Shown: piece by piece, positions 26,803 through 34,986 of the stretch
Layout of the letters: every line of letters begins with the position of its first letter
How positions within the stretch are numbered: position 1 is the stretch's first letter
The notes under the pieces: model-generated
Told to the model about the DNA's origin: nothing
Databases searched by the model: none
The model's input: the letters and a program-made list of their open reading frames with translations, nothing else
Source of the DNA: JADJLQ01 sp031417835
GTDB lineage: Bacteria > Bacteroidota > Bacteroidia > Chitinophagales > Saprospiraceae
DNA: 64,000 nt
NCBI GenBank assembly: GCA_031417835.1
Contig: JANOWJ010000043.1
Location: 1-64,000 of the forward strand
Direction of reading: 5' to 3'
Made by a program: the position numbers and the translations under genes

Positions 26803-26965
26803 CGGTCTTTCTATTGTTAATCATTGTGTAGATATCTGCATTACGGAGTTAGCCGTGTTTAAGTTTATAAATGGTCTTTTGACCTTGATCGAAATCATGC
26901 CCGGTAGTTCATTGGAAGAGATTAGTGCCAAGACTAGTGCTAAGTTTGCGGTTCAAATAAAATAA
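26801..26965 (+). pseudogene. scoB: 3-oxoacid CoA-transferase subunit B, C-terminal fragment
   Basis: Fifty-four in-frame codons encode SGLSIVNHCVD, then ITELAVFKF, LTLIEIMPGSSLEEISAKTSAKF and a stop at 26963. This is the conserved C-terminus of the succinyl-CoA:3-ketoacid (acetoacetate) CoA-transferase B subunit, which normally runs PLTG-x-x-V-x-x-I-x-T-x-L-A-V-F...M-x-P-G. The N-terminal three quarters, including the catalytic Glu region, are gone, and subunit A is absent. The remnant begins exactly within the stop of the GNAT gene, marking a deletion or insertion junction. It is not expected to be functional. Confidence 0.7.
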
Positions 26966-27409
26966 TGTGAAGGCCAATTATGGGCTCGAAGCTTTTATCA
27001 ATTTAAACTGTGGCAAATTGTGATTTACCAGTATTTTCAAATTATTGACTTAGACGGCTATGCAAATCTTAGACTTTCATTGTCTGCAGCCAATTCCAAA
27101 CTTGCTTTTTTGTCTACCAAGGTTAGATCACGCCATGATTTGTTTCGAAGAGAGCTTGTGTAATCTGTTGGACTTTTCAGCGTGATTTTTGAATGAGCTT
27201 TATAGATCTTATTTAATAGTCGCAAATAATTTCCACTTTAAAATTTATTCGCTACTTTTAACCCAAAGATGGGGGGGAATCAATAGACAGAAGGCGTTTC
27301 TTTGTGTTTGGTACACCTTTTGCATAAATTCTCCAGCGTCAGCAGTGGGACAAACAGCACCCTAAAGCAATAGAAAAAAGTAATAAACAATTATAACATC
27401 TTAAAACTA
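26966..27409. other. Gene-poor stretch with an unassigned minus-strand open segment
   Basis: No intact gene. A minus-strand frame between stops at about 27059-27240 reads coherently (YTSSLRNKSWRDLTLVDKK, ASLELAADNESLRF) and could be another gene tail, but I do not recognise it. A run of seven G lies near 27269-27275. Confidence 0.35.
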
Positions 27410-27754
27410 ATGACTAATTACGCCATCATCGCTCAAATTTTAGTTGCATTGTCGATAGTAATTGTTTGGGTGTTTCGATTCTATAATGTTGAAAAAGAAT
27501 TTAAACACTATCACTTAAGTGACTTAATCCGCAACATAGTAGGGGCTACTAAAATTGCTTTATCAACTTTACTGATTGCAGGAATTTGGCATCCTGATTT
27601 AGTGCTTATTCCAGCCCTGCTTTTGGCTTTTCTTATGGTATCAGCACAATATTTTCACTTTAAATACGGCAATCCATGGCAAAAGCATATACCCTCACTG
27701 TTGCTGCTGATACTTTGTCTTTTCATTGCTGCAGTTTCATTAAAATTAGTATAG
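27410..27754 (+). CDS. DoxX-like small integral membrane protein (first of a pair)
   Basis: A 114-residue protein with four predicted membrane helices: about 5-23 (IIAQILVALSIVIVWVFRF), 43-60, 64-81 and 94-113. The layout fits the DoxX-like superfamily of four-helix inner-membrane proteins, whose members are mostly of unknown biochemical role. Conserved charged residues in FRFYNVEKEF and FKYGNPWQKH lie at helix ends. It is followed after one base by a second four-helix protein, so the two are translationally coupled and may form a heteromer. Confidence 0.75.
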   Translation: MTNYAIIAQILVALSIVIVWVFRFYNVEKEFKHYHLSDLIRNIVGATKIALSTLLIAGIWHPDLVLIPALLLAFLMVSAQYFHFKYGNPWQKHIPSLLLLILCLFIAAVSLKLV

Positions 27755-27755
27755 C

Positions 27756-28097
27756 TTGAATTTACTCAATGTCCTGATTTTTGTTTCAAGCCTGTCTTTT
27801 ATGGTTTATGGAATTGCATATTTTAAAACAATAAAAATGAAGGCTGAGTTCAAAAGATTTGGACTTGAAAAAGCAGGAGCACTTATCGCAGTTTTAGAAT
27901 TATTGGGCTCACTTGGCTTGCTCGTAGGATTAAAGTACCCAATTATTTTACTAGTTTCAGCAGCAGGACTTGCCATATTAATGTTTTTGGGTGTTGCTAT
28001 CAGGATAAAAGTTAGAGACCCTTTTTGGGCTACACTACCAGCAGTATTTTTTTTGGCGTTAAACGCATACATTTTTTTCATTTCACTACACAAATAA
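27756..28097 (+). CDS. DoxX family membrane protein (second of a pair)
   Basis: A 113-residue protein with four membrane helices. AYFKTIKMKAEFKRFGL after helix 1 and ELLGSLGLLVGLKYP in helix 2 are typical of small DoxX proteins. The start is TTG at 27756, one base after the preceding stop. An ATG in the same frame at 27801 would remove most of helix 1, so the TTG and coupled translation are favoured. Function is unknown; DoxX relatives occur with thiol/redox or quinone-linked systems. Nothing in the neighbourhood fixes a partner. Confidence 0.75.
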   Translation: MNLLNVLIFVSSLSFMVYGIAYFKTIKMKAEFKRFGLEKAGALIAVLELLGSLGLLVGLKYPIILLVSAAGLAILMFLGVAIRIKVRDPFWATLPAVFFLALNAYIFFISLHK

Positions 28098-28176
28098 TAC
28101 TTGAACAAAAACCATAGTTTTCTGTTAGGTTAGATTATTCATTAAGAATATACAAAACTTTAAACGCAATAAAATC

Positions 28177-28362
28177 ATGTTTAAAAAATTCACAACATCA
28201 GATAAATTACTATTTATCGCTGCTTTTCTTTCTCTGATTTTCTCTGAAACATTGTATTTCAAAGGAGAAGCAAATGCAGCTATTTTTGTTGGCATTTGGG
28301 TGCCATCAATTTTGGCATTTGGCATTTATTTAAAAATCATAAACAACCAAAAAAATGATTGA
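28177..28362 (+). CDS. Small two-helix membrane protein (61 residues)
   Basis: A 61-residue protein. After MFKKFTTSDK come two hydrophobic helices (about 11-27 and 35-53) and a charged tail, giving a hairpin membrane topology. I do not recognise a named family. Coding status is supported by the amphipathic-to-hydrophobic order, by the polar caps and by a second small membrane gene that overlaps its 3' end. It follows the DoxX pair by 79 bases on the same strand. Confidence 0.6.
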   Translation: MFKKFTTSDKLLFIAAFLSLIFSETLYFKGEANAAIFVGIWVPSILAFGIYLKIINNQKND

Positions 28363-28450
28363 AATATTACCTTATTTCGCTGGACTGATCACTCTTTTGT
28401 TTGGAGTTGGATTTTATTTAGGTCTACAAGAGTTTAAAAAACTTAAATAA
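28355..28450 (+). CDS. Micro-protein with one membrane helix (31 residues), overlapping its neighbour
   Basis: An ATG at 28355 starts within the last eight bases of the 61-residue gene and encodes 31 residues: MIEILPYFAGLITLLFGVGF, a single hydrophobic helix, followed by the charged tail QEFKKLK. Such ATG/TGA overlaps are typical of translationally coupled partners. A chance reading frame cannot be ruled out at this length, but the clean helix plus basic end favours a real single-pass micro-protein acting with its neighbour. Confidence 0.45.
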   Translation: MIEILPYFAGLITLLFGVGFYLGLQEFKKLK

Positions 28451-28865
28451 GAGCTTTCTTTCGACTTCAAGGAAGCCGCTAAACATTTAGAAAAGTAGCG
28501 TAAATCTACCCTGAATATATTTATGTCTAGCTCCTACCTTTAATAGAATTTCGCATGCTTTTGCCTCAATCACCGTTAAGGTGCAGTTGCATGTAAGTCA
28601 AAGGAAGGATGATTAATATTGCATTTTATAATGTGTCACTTTTAATGATTGCTAGTTTCTCTGTACCGTCATTGCACAAAATGGTATATGTCCCAATTTG
28701 CCCGGTCAGTCCAGCATTGGTAGCCAATGAAAGCAGTTTGTACTTTCCGGTCTAATGAAAGCAATATGGACTCAAGAGGTTTTGTAGAATAAATTGGTAG
28801 AAGAAGCCGGATAATGTACTAGTTTTTCTAAGTTTTACCATAAAAACTAAGTTGATCTGTTCTTT

Positions 28866-28928
28866 GCTTTAGCCATAAGCCCATTTCTAGCACCCAGAAA
28901 GATTATTGATAAGTGTCATGGCTAAAGC
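28866..28928. repeat. Inverted repeat, 11-bp arms 41 bases apart
   Basis: GCTTTAGCCAT at 28866-28876 is the exact reverse complement of ATGGCTAAAGC at 28918-28928. The spacing is too long for a terminator. It may be a pair of protein-binding half sites or the ends of a tiny mobile-element remnant; no open reading frame lies between the arms. Confidence 0.4.
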
Positions 28929-29079
28929 CGGAATATTGAATTGATGTGGGTCAGAAGTTGGCAACCGATGTGAAAAAGTTGCTCCTTTTATGTCGTTACC
29001 AGGTTGTGTAAAGAGTCAGTAGCCCAACTAAAAAATTAATGGTTGCCATAGTTTGTCTGTATTTTACAATTAAACCACT

Positions 29080-29087
29080 TAGGTTTG
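29080..29087 (+). promoter_or_regulatory. -7 element upstream of the thiolase gene
   Basis: TAGGTTTG matches the Bacteroidota -7 consensus TAnnTTTG exactly, 30 bases before the thiolase ATG. A TTG at 29053-29055 lies 24 bases upstream, slightly further than the usual -33 spacing. Confidence 0.45.
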
Positions 29088-29117
29088 TGAATACTAAATA
29101 ACCTCTCTTATTATTCC

Positions 29118-30326
29118 ATGAAAGAAACTTATATCATCGATGCTGTCCGCACGCCCATCGGTAGTTTTGGAGGTGCATTGTCTCCCATTCGAGCAGACGA
29201 TCTTGCTGCCATACCCATCAAAACAATACTGAATAAGTATCCTGACCTTCCAAAAGAGGCTATAGATGATGTCATCCTGGGCTGTCACAATCAAGCTGGA
29301 GAAGATAATCGCAATGTTGCGCGAATGGCCTTATTGTTAGCTGGCCTTCCTTATTCAGTACCTGGTGAAACAGTCAATCGGTTATGTGCTTCCGGTATGT
29401 CCGCCGTGGTGCAGGCCTGCAGGGCCATAAAAGCAAATGATGCTGATCTTATCATTGCCGGAGGAATGGAACATATGACCCGAGGCCCATATGTAATTTC
29501 AAAATCGACAAAAGCATATGGCAATGATGCCAAGATGGAAGACTCTAGTTTTGGATGGCGATTTATCAATCCCAGGATGCAAGAATTATATGGGACGGAT
29601 GCAATGGGTGTCACTGCTGAAAATCTGGCAACCCTTTTTAAGATCAGCAGAGAAGACCAGGACCTTTATGCTTATCGTTCGCAAATGAAAGCTGCTGCCG
29701 CACAACAAAAGGGTATCCTTGCTGAAGAAATAACCCCCGTCGAAATCACCCAACGAAAAGCGCAATCCATAAATATAATTGAAGATGAATTTATCAAGCC
29801 TGATACCACCCTTGAAAAGTTAGCTGGTTTAAAACCAGCTTTTCAAAAGGATAATGGAACAGTGACTGCCGGCAATTCTTCGGGTTTGAATGATGGTGCC
29901 GCCGCTATGTTGATCGCGTCTGATGTTGCTATTAATTCGTATCAATTGGTACCCAAAGCGCGGATTATTAGCTCCGCTGTCGTAGGTGTAGAGCCTCGGA
30001 TCATGGGTATCGGGCCGGTTGAGGCTTGTCTTAAAGCTTTAAAAAAATCTGGTTTGAGATTGGAAGATATGGATGTCATCGAGTTGAACGAAGCTTTTGC
30101 TGCACAATGTCTTGCGGTCATACGACTGCTGGGATTACGTGATGAAGACGCGAGGATCAATCCCAATGGTGGAGCTATCGCTCTGGGTCATCCTCTGGGT
30201 ATGTCTGGTATTCGCATCATTCATGCAGCTATGAATGAACTGATCCGACGACGAAAAACGTATGCGTTGATATCCATGTGTGTGGGCGTAGGTATGGGTT
30301 ATGCCGTAGTGATCGCACGCGTTTAA
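29118..30326 (+). CDS. Acetyl-CoA C-acyltransferase (thiolase)
   Basis: A 402-residue thiolase of standard length. The nucleophilic cysteine is C90 in NRLCASGMSAV, the catalytic histidine H358 in GHPLGMSG, and the second acid/base cysteine C388 in SMCVGVGMG. The opening YIIDAVRTPIGSFGGAL and NDGAAAMLIAS are family signatures. It cleaves 3-ketoacyl-CoA with CoA, or condenses acetyl-CoA. The closest subgroup by feel is the beta-ketoadipyl-CoA/acetyl-CoA acyltransferase type; no hydratase or dehydrogenase partner is adjacent. The remains of an acyl-CoA thioesterase and a 3-oxoacid CoA-transferase in the preceding 4 kb suggest it is the surviving member of an acyl-CoA gene group. Confidence 0.93.
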   Translation: MKETYIIDAVRTPIGSFGGALSPIRADDLAAIPIKTILNKYPDLPKEAIDDVILGCHNQAGEDNRNVARMALLLAGLPYSVPGETVNRLCASGMSAVVQACRAIKANDADLIIAGGMEHMTRGPYVISKSTKAYGNDAKMEDSSFGWRFINPRMQELYGTDAMGVTAENLATLFKISREDQDLYAYRSQMKAAAAQQKGILAEEITPVEITQRKAQSINIIEDEFIKPDTTLEKLAGLKPAFQKDNGTVTAGNSSGLNDGAAAMLIASDVAINSYQLVPKARIISSAVVGVEPRIMGIGPVEACLKALKKSGLRLEDMDVIELNEAFAAQCLAVIRLLGLRDEDARINPNGGAIALGHPLGMSGIRIIHAAMNELIRRRKTYALISMCVGVGMGYAVVIARV

Positions 30327-30384
30327 TAATTTTTAAATGGCCTAAATTTATTGAATCAAACATCTTTAATAAAGCTGTAGTCAG

Positions 30385-32778
30385 ATGTATACGATCATTA
30401 TTTTATTACTAGGCATTATCCCTACTCAAGATACTTCACATCATTTAATGCCCGGACTCAAACAAAAAGTCTCTATACAAACAGATCAGTGGGGTGTGTC
30501 GCACATCTATGCTCAGAATGAACAAGATTTATTTTTTACACAAGGTTTTTCAGCTGCGAGAGATCGTTTATTTCAATATGAATGTTGGCGTCGACAAGCT
30601 ACCGGTACCACTGCGGAAATCCTAGGGCAAAGAGAATTGAATCGGGATATCGGAGCTCGACTTTTTAAATTCAGGGGCAACATCATTCAAGAGATGAATC
30701 ATTATCATCCACGAGGAGCGCTTATAATTACTTCATTCGTAAAAGGTATCAATGCCTATATCAAACTTGTTTTAAACGGTCAGGAAAAACTTCCTATTGA
30801 GTTTCAATGGTTGGGCATCAAGCCCGGATATTGGACGCCTGAAGTAGTCATATCGCGACACAATGGATTACTGGGTAATGTTCAAAAAGAATTGCAATTG
30901 GCTCGGTGGATTCATCAGATAGGTAAAGATCGAGTAGCTGCTTTGATGAATTTTCATCCGCAACAACCTGATTTGACCATGGATCCTTTATTGAACGAAG
31001 CTGCATTGCAAGAAGATATCCTAGGACTTTACAATGCTTACCGCAGACCTATTCTATTTGCTAAAGAAGATCTATCGGGAGCGATCTTTGATCCTAAAAA
31101 ATGGAACCCGCCATTGCATTCTCCTGTATCCACGATGTATAACCAACAAGAAGGTAGCAATAATTGGGTCATCAATGGGTCAAAATCAAAGAGTGGTCAC
31201 CCTATGATGGCCAATGATCCGCATCGTGCCATCGTCGTGCCATCCCTGAGATACCTTACGCATCTGCATGCTCCGGGATGGAATGTCATCGGGGGCGGTG
31301 AACCCGTCTTGCCAGGTATCAGCATAGGACATAATGAATATGGTGCCTGGGGCCTTACCATTTTTGAAACAGATATCGAAGATCTTATTGTGTACAACAT
31401 CAATCCCCAAAATTCGAATCAATATTGGCATCAAAATAAATGGCTGACCTTTAAAAAAATAAAAGATACGATTGCCGTTAAGGGATTACAGGATCATGTT
31501 GTTACCCACCTGTACACCATAGATGGCCCAGTACCCTTTATAGACCATAAAAGAAAATTGGCCTATGCAGTGCGGTGCGCGTGGTTAGATATCGGTGGAG
31601 CACCTTACTTAGCAAGTTTGAGGATGAATCAAGCTAAATCCTGGGTGGAATTTAAAAATGCGTGCAAGTATGCCTTTGTACCCGCTGAAAACATGGTGTG
31701 GGCTGATCGCAATGGACATATCGGATGGCAAACCGTAGGCCTAGCCCCTATTCGTACATTTCATTCGGGCATGGTACCAGTCATGAATCATGTTAAAAAC
31801 GAATGGGCTGGCTATCTGCCGATATTAAAAAGGCCGGGCAGCTTCAATCCACCAAACGGAATGATAGTGACCGCCAATGAAAATTTAACCCCAATCGCAT
31901 ATCCTTATCTGAATACCATTGGGTATGGTTGGGCAGATTCGTATAGAGGCAGCCGTGCACGGGAAGTATTGGCCGCAAAAAATAAATTAAATGTCGAAGA
32001 TTTTCAAGCTCTTCAGACGGATTATGTTTCTCTTCCTGCACGGGACCTCATCCCCATGCTTTTGAACATAAAATTTGATCACCCTGAAGCAGAATCCTAT
32101 AAACTAGCATTATCTCAATGGGATCAATCTTTGATGGCCTCCAGTGGAATGGCAGGCCTTTACGTGTGGTTCGAGCGGTATCTGGAAGAAGAAATTTTAA
32201 ACTTGTATCTACCGGAGAATTCCGATAGTCGCCTTGATAATGATCTGGCTATTCTATCTATCTCTACTGAATGGATGATAACTCTTTTGCAAAACAACCG
32301 CTCCATTGAAGTCCTAAACAAAATCTATTATCGCGAAGATATACTTAAGACATCCTTTATTCGCGCCATAGAAAAAATGAAAAATTTATTTGGTCATCAA
32401 TCTACATATTGGAAGTATGGCGATGATCGCTTTAAACATATTGTCATCCATCATCCGTTGTATAAAATTATGAACGACTTTCAACGTAAATTGGTCAATA
32501 TAAGATCAGCGCCAAGAGGCGGCAATAGCAATACGGTCGGATCCACAGGTGATCTTGATAATCAGGCTTCAGGGGCATCCTTCCGCATTGTGGTAGACTG
32601 TGCAGATTGGGACCTCGCCAAGGCCTCCAATACTCCCGGGCAAAGTGCAAATCCACTCAGCACACACTATCAAGATTTATTTGACCTTTGGGCTAGAGAC
32701 CAATATTTCCCTTTGTATTACTCAAAAGAAAAAGTAGACCGTGTGACGGAAAAGGTAATGATTTTGCAATCAAAATAG
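30385..32778 (+). CDS. Penicillin acylase-family N-terminal nucleophile hydrolase
   Basis: A 797-residue precursor. A short hydrophobic N-terminus (about 2-14) suggests export to the periplasm. The alpha-chain region (DQWGVSHIYAQNEQDLFFTQGFSAARDRLFQ) is followed by the autoproteolytic site, where G257 precedes the nucleophile S258 in EGSNNWVINGSKSKSG. The beta chain then begins with N-terminal Ser, and MMANDPH follows as usual. Family members hydrolyse amide bonds of beta-lactams, acyl-homoserine lactones or other N-acyl compounds after self-cleavage into two chains. Length and motif spacing fit the Bacteroidota secreted subgroup. Substrate is unknown; quorum-signal or antibiotic side-chain hydrolysis are possibilities. 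Confidence 0.92.
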   Translation: MYTIIILLLGIIPTQDTSHHLMPGLKQKVSIQTDQWGVSHIYAQNEQDLFFTQGFSAARDRLFQYECWRRQATGTTAEILGQRELNRDIGARLFKFRGNIIQEMNHYHPRGALIITSFVKGINAYIKLVLNGQEKLPIEFQWLGIKPGYWTPEVVISRHNGLLGNVQKELQLARWIHQIGKDRVAALMNFHPQQPDLTMDPLLNEAALQEDILGLYNAYRRPILFAKEDLSGAIFDPKKWNPPLHSPVSTMYNQQEGSNNWVINGSKSKSGHPMMANDPHRAIVVPSLRYLTHLHAPGWNVIGGGEPVLPGISIGHNEYGAWGLTIFETDIEDLIVYNINPQNSNQYWHQNKWLTFKKIKDTIAVKGLQDHVVTHLYTIDGPVPFIDHKRKLAYAVRCAWLDIGGAPYLASLRMNQAKSWVEFKNACKYAFVPAENMVWADRNGHIGWQTVGLAPIRTFHSGMVPVMNHVKNEWAGYLPILKRPGSFNPPNGMIVTANENLTPIAYPYLNTIGYGWADSYRGSRAREVLAAKNKLNVEDFQALQTDYVSLPARDLIPMLLNIKFDHPEAESYKLALSQWDQSLMASSGMAGLYVWFERYLEEEILNLYLPENSDSRLDNDLAILSISTEWMITLLQNNRSIEVLNKIYYREDILKTSFIRAIEKMKNLFGHQSTYWKYGDDRFKHIVIHHPLYKIMNDFQRKLVNIRSAPRGGNSNTVGSTGDLDNQASGASFRIVVDCADWDLAKASNTPGQSANPLSTHYQDLFDLWARDQYFPLYYSKEKVDRVTEKVMILQSK

Positions 32779-33114
32779 CCTCCAGCATGCATAATAGTGT
32801 ACGGGCAAGAATCGACCTTTCCGCCTTCAGGATGACACGATGTGGATAATTTTCGCATTGGTTTTTACTAACAAATCAAATTGGTATTATGACTCATTTT
32901 CAGAGTTCAGCTGCGAGTCCTGCGGGAAAAAACCCTGACACATTTAATCGGCCTATTCGAGTTATGCCGTTAGGCATATCATCTTGGTAAACACACTCTG
33001 TATGTTGCTTTGACTTGTGTCGTAGGCACAAAACAGCATACGGTAAAAGGCCGATTCGTTTTATTTCTTAAGGAACCCGACTCATGAGACTTGAAAGTCG
33101 TAATCCTGGTAACT
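32779..33114. other. Intergenic region with a small hairpin
   Basis: No gene is recognised in these 336 bases. A compact hairpin, TATGCC (32963-32968) and GGCATA (32973-32978) around a four-base loop, lies in the middle. It lacks a T-run, so it is not a confident terminator. Confidence 0.4.
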
Positions 33115-33711
33115 CTATTTTTTCAAAAAAGCTTCCATACCCATACGAGCGATATCATCGATGACACTGCCATCCCCATTTCTATCGAGAAATTTATTGA
33201 TCAATCCCATCTGAGGTTGATTGGGAGCTTGAACAGTTTTTTTCAAAAGATCTCCGATACCTCCGACATTGACGCCGGCTTGTTGTCTTTGTTTACCTAA
33301 CAATCCCAGGAGTACTGGTGCAAGAGTACTAGCCAGTTGTCCTACTTTTGTTTTATCTAGTCCACTCAATCTTGATATCATGTCTACGACATTAGGCTGC
33401 AACCCACCTAAGATGTGGCTGAGGATACCGCTACCATTATTAGTTGCTCCGTTAGAAGGCTGCATAGCGCCTGTCACAAAACCCATCAAATCATCGACTA
33501 CACTGCCATCGTGATCTCGATCCAATGCAGATACTAGCGAGTTTAATCCACTAGGTGAAGATGCATTTTTTGATAAGGCAGCCATAAGCGTACTCAAAAT
33601 CCCATTAGAGGCAGCCTGTACTTGCCGCGGGTCACTGACCCCTATTTGATTACCCAGTTGTTCCAATATTTGTGGACTCATCTGTGCTTGTAGCGTTTCA
33701 AGAATATTCAT
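33115..33711 (-). CDS. DUF937-domain protein with acidic loops
   Basis: A 198-residue cytoplasmic protein without signal peptide. The opening MNILETLQAQMSPQILEQLG and the block AQLAS...LLGLLGK match DUF937 (YidB/OmpA-associated) helical proteins of unknown function. Two short segments, LDRDHDGSVVDD (about 63-74) and LDRNGDGSVIDD (about 173-184), look like EF-hand-type or dockerin-type calcium loops, so metal-dependent assembly is conceivable. It stands alone on the minus strand; a -7-like element (complement of CAAAACTA at 33750-33757) lies about 40 bases upstream. Confidence 0.82.
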   Translation of the reverse strand: MNILETLQAQMSPQILEQLGNQIGVSDPRQVQAASNGILSTLMAALSKNASSPSGLNSLVSALDRDHDGSVVDDLMGFVTGAMQPSNGATNNGSGILSHILGGLQPNVVDMISRLSGLDKTKVGQLASTLAPVLLGLLGKQRQQAGVNVGGIGDLLKKTVQAPNQPQMGLINKFLDRNGDGSVIDDIARMGMEAFLKK

Positions 33712-33956
33712 GGTTTTTAAAAATTGTATTTGATTTCAGAATAAAAATGCAAAACTAATGTTCTATAATGGATTTGATTGGTTAAATGAAATAATATAGA
33801 AATATTTTTTACCGCTTGACAACGAAGTTTGTGTATGTACGGCTGTCCTGATGACTTTAGGATTTATTCAAGCTTTCGGGGCTAATTCGCATTAGCAGTG
33901 TTATCTGGCTCACTCCCGCCCGTATTATTCATTTCTGACAACTCCGCCCTTTTCCT

Positions 33957-33964
33957 TATTTTTG
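33957..33964 (+). promoter_or_regulatory. -7 promoter element of the second glycan-like cassette
   Basis: TATTTTTG fits TAnnTTTG exactly and lies six bases before ATG 33971, implying a very short or absent leader. An in-frame TTG at 33962 overlaps the element and is therefore unlikely to be the start. No convincing -33 TTG is seen at the right distance. Confidence 0.45.
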
Positions 33965-33970
33965 CGTCTT

Positions 33971-34957
33971 ATGGTTTTTAGAGCTATTTGGTTGTTATGT
34001 GGGTTATGGATCATGATGGTCTGGACAGGCGGTTGCACTGAAAATAAAGAAGTCGTCTATGCAGAAACCGTGTTGACCGGAAAAACTGTAACTCTTTCAG
34101 GTACAGCAGGATGGATACCGGATGACCGCTTTGTTCTGTCACACCCCAGCAATGTAATCACTAACAATGGTTATACATATGTCTTTTATGTCAAGGAGCC
34201 TGTTCAAGGGCCACATGCCGGCACTGGATATGGAGGGACTATTCATTATGCCTATTCTCGGGATCATGGCAATACGTGGTCTGATCAGGGCCTGCTGATC
34301 AGTGTAGGCCTTCCTGGGCAATTTGATGCTTTTGCTGTGGCGAAGCCTGCTATCATCAAAGCGACAGATGATAATTTTTTTTACTTGTATTATGTCGGGG
34401 TCGGGGATGGATTCGATGAATCTGCCGAAGGCCCTCAAAATAGAACCAGCATAGGCTTGTCAAAACTGATTTTTAATGAAGATGGTGGGATCCGGATAGC
34501 CATCAAATTAAACAGTGCAATGCCTGTACTCGAACCTAGCGATCCGCAAGCCGCCCGATTTGATTCCTACCGCATCGATGATCCCAATCCGATCAATATG
34601 AATGGTCAGGTCTGGTTGTATTACACAGGATATGATAAATGGCATGGCACCGCCCGCACCGGTCTGGCCGTATCGGCAGACATCAATAAAGGTCATGTCA
34701 AACAAAATGGCAATCGAGCCGTGCTGGATGGTACTCCCAGCCTGGTCCAAAAACAAGAACAAGGTGTGATGGCTATATTTACAGACACTCAAAATGCTTG
34801 GTATGCCACCGACGGTTTACAATTTAAAAGCCTTAAACAAAAATTTCCTTCACCAGTCAAAAATGCTCGCGCCAATGCAGATCACCAGACTCTGAAGTGG
34901 GGACTTGCACCACCGACCTCTGCACAAAGCAGTTTTATGAAATGGGAACTTAAATAA
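33971..34957 (+). CDS. Five-bladed beta-propeller lipoprotein, glycosidase-like
   Basis: With ATG at 33971 the protein has 328 residues and a lipobox ending WTGGC (lipidated C about residue 22). The mature part shows repeated propeller blades: SHPSNVITNNGYTYVFYVK, GTIHYAYSRDHGNTWSDQG, FDAFAVAKPAIIKATDDNFFYLYYVG, YRIDDPNPINMNGQVWLYYTGYD. This blade pattern occurs in GH43/GH117/GH130-type hydrolases. Asp residues at blade starts could form the active site, but no unique family motif is seen. It heads a co-directional cassette with DUF6786, DUF1080 and YciI proteins, 29 bases before the next gene. Confidence 0.72.
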   Translation: MVFRAIWLLCGLWIMMVWTGGCTENKEVVYAETVLTGKTVTLSGTAGWIPDDRFVLSHPSNVITNNGYTYVFYVKEPVQGPHAGTGYGGTIHYAYSRDHGNTWSDQGLLISVGLPGQFDAFAVAKPAIIKATDDNFFYLYYVGVGDGFDESAEGPQNRTSIGLSKLIFNEDGGIRIAIKLNSAMPVLEPSDPQAARFDSYRIDDPNPINMNGQVWLYYTGYDKWHGTARTGLAVSADINKGHVKQNGNRAVLDGTPSLVQKQEQGVMAIFTDTQNAWYATDGLQFKSLKQKFPSPVKNARANADHQTLKWGLAPPTSAQSSFMKWELK

Positions 34958-34986
34958 GTTCTAACACGAACTTTATTTACTAACAG

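Larger units (their letters stand above)
28451..29117. other. Long intergenic region with possible decayed sequence
   Basis: No intact gene is seen in 667 bases. A minus-strand open segment of about 42 codons (28626-28753) ends in YTILCNDGTEKLAIIKSDTL and looks like a protein tail, family not recognised. An 11-bp perfect inverted repeat (separate entry) and a candidate promoter for the thiolase lie further right. Confidence 0.4.

Noticed and set aside
32963..32978. Six-bp hairpin as a terminator of the penicillin-acylase gene
   Set aside because: It is about 185 bases past the stop, has a short stem and no T-run.
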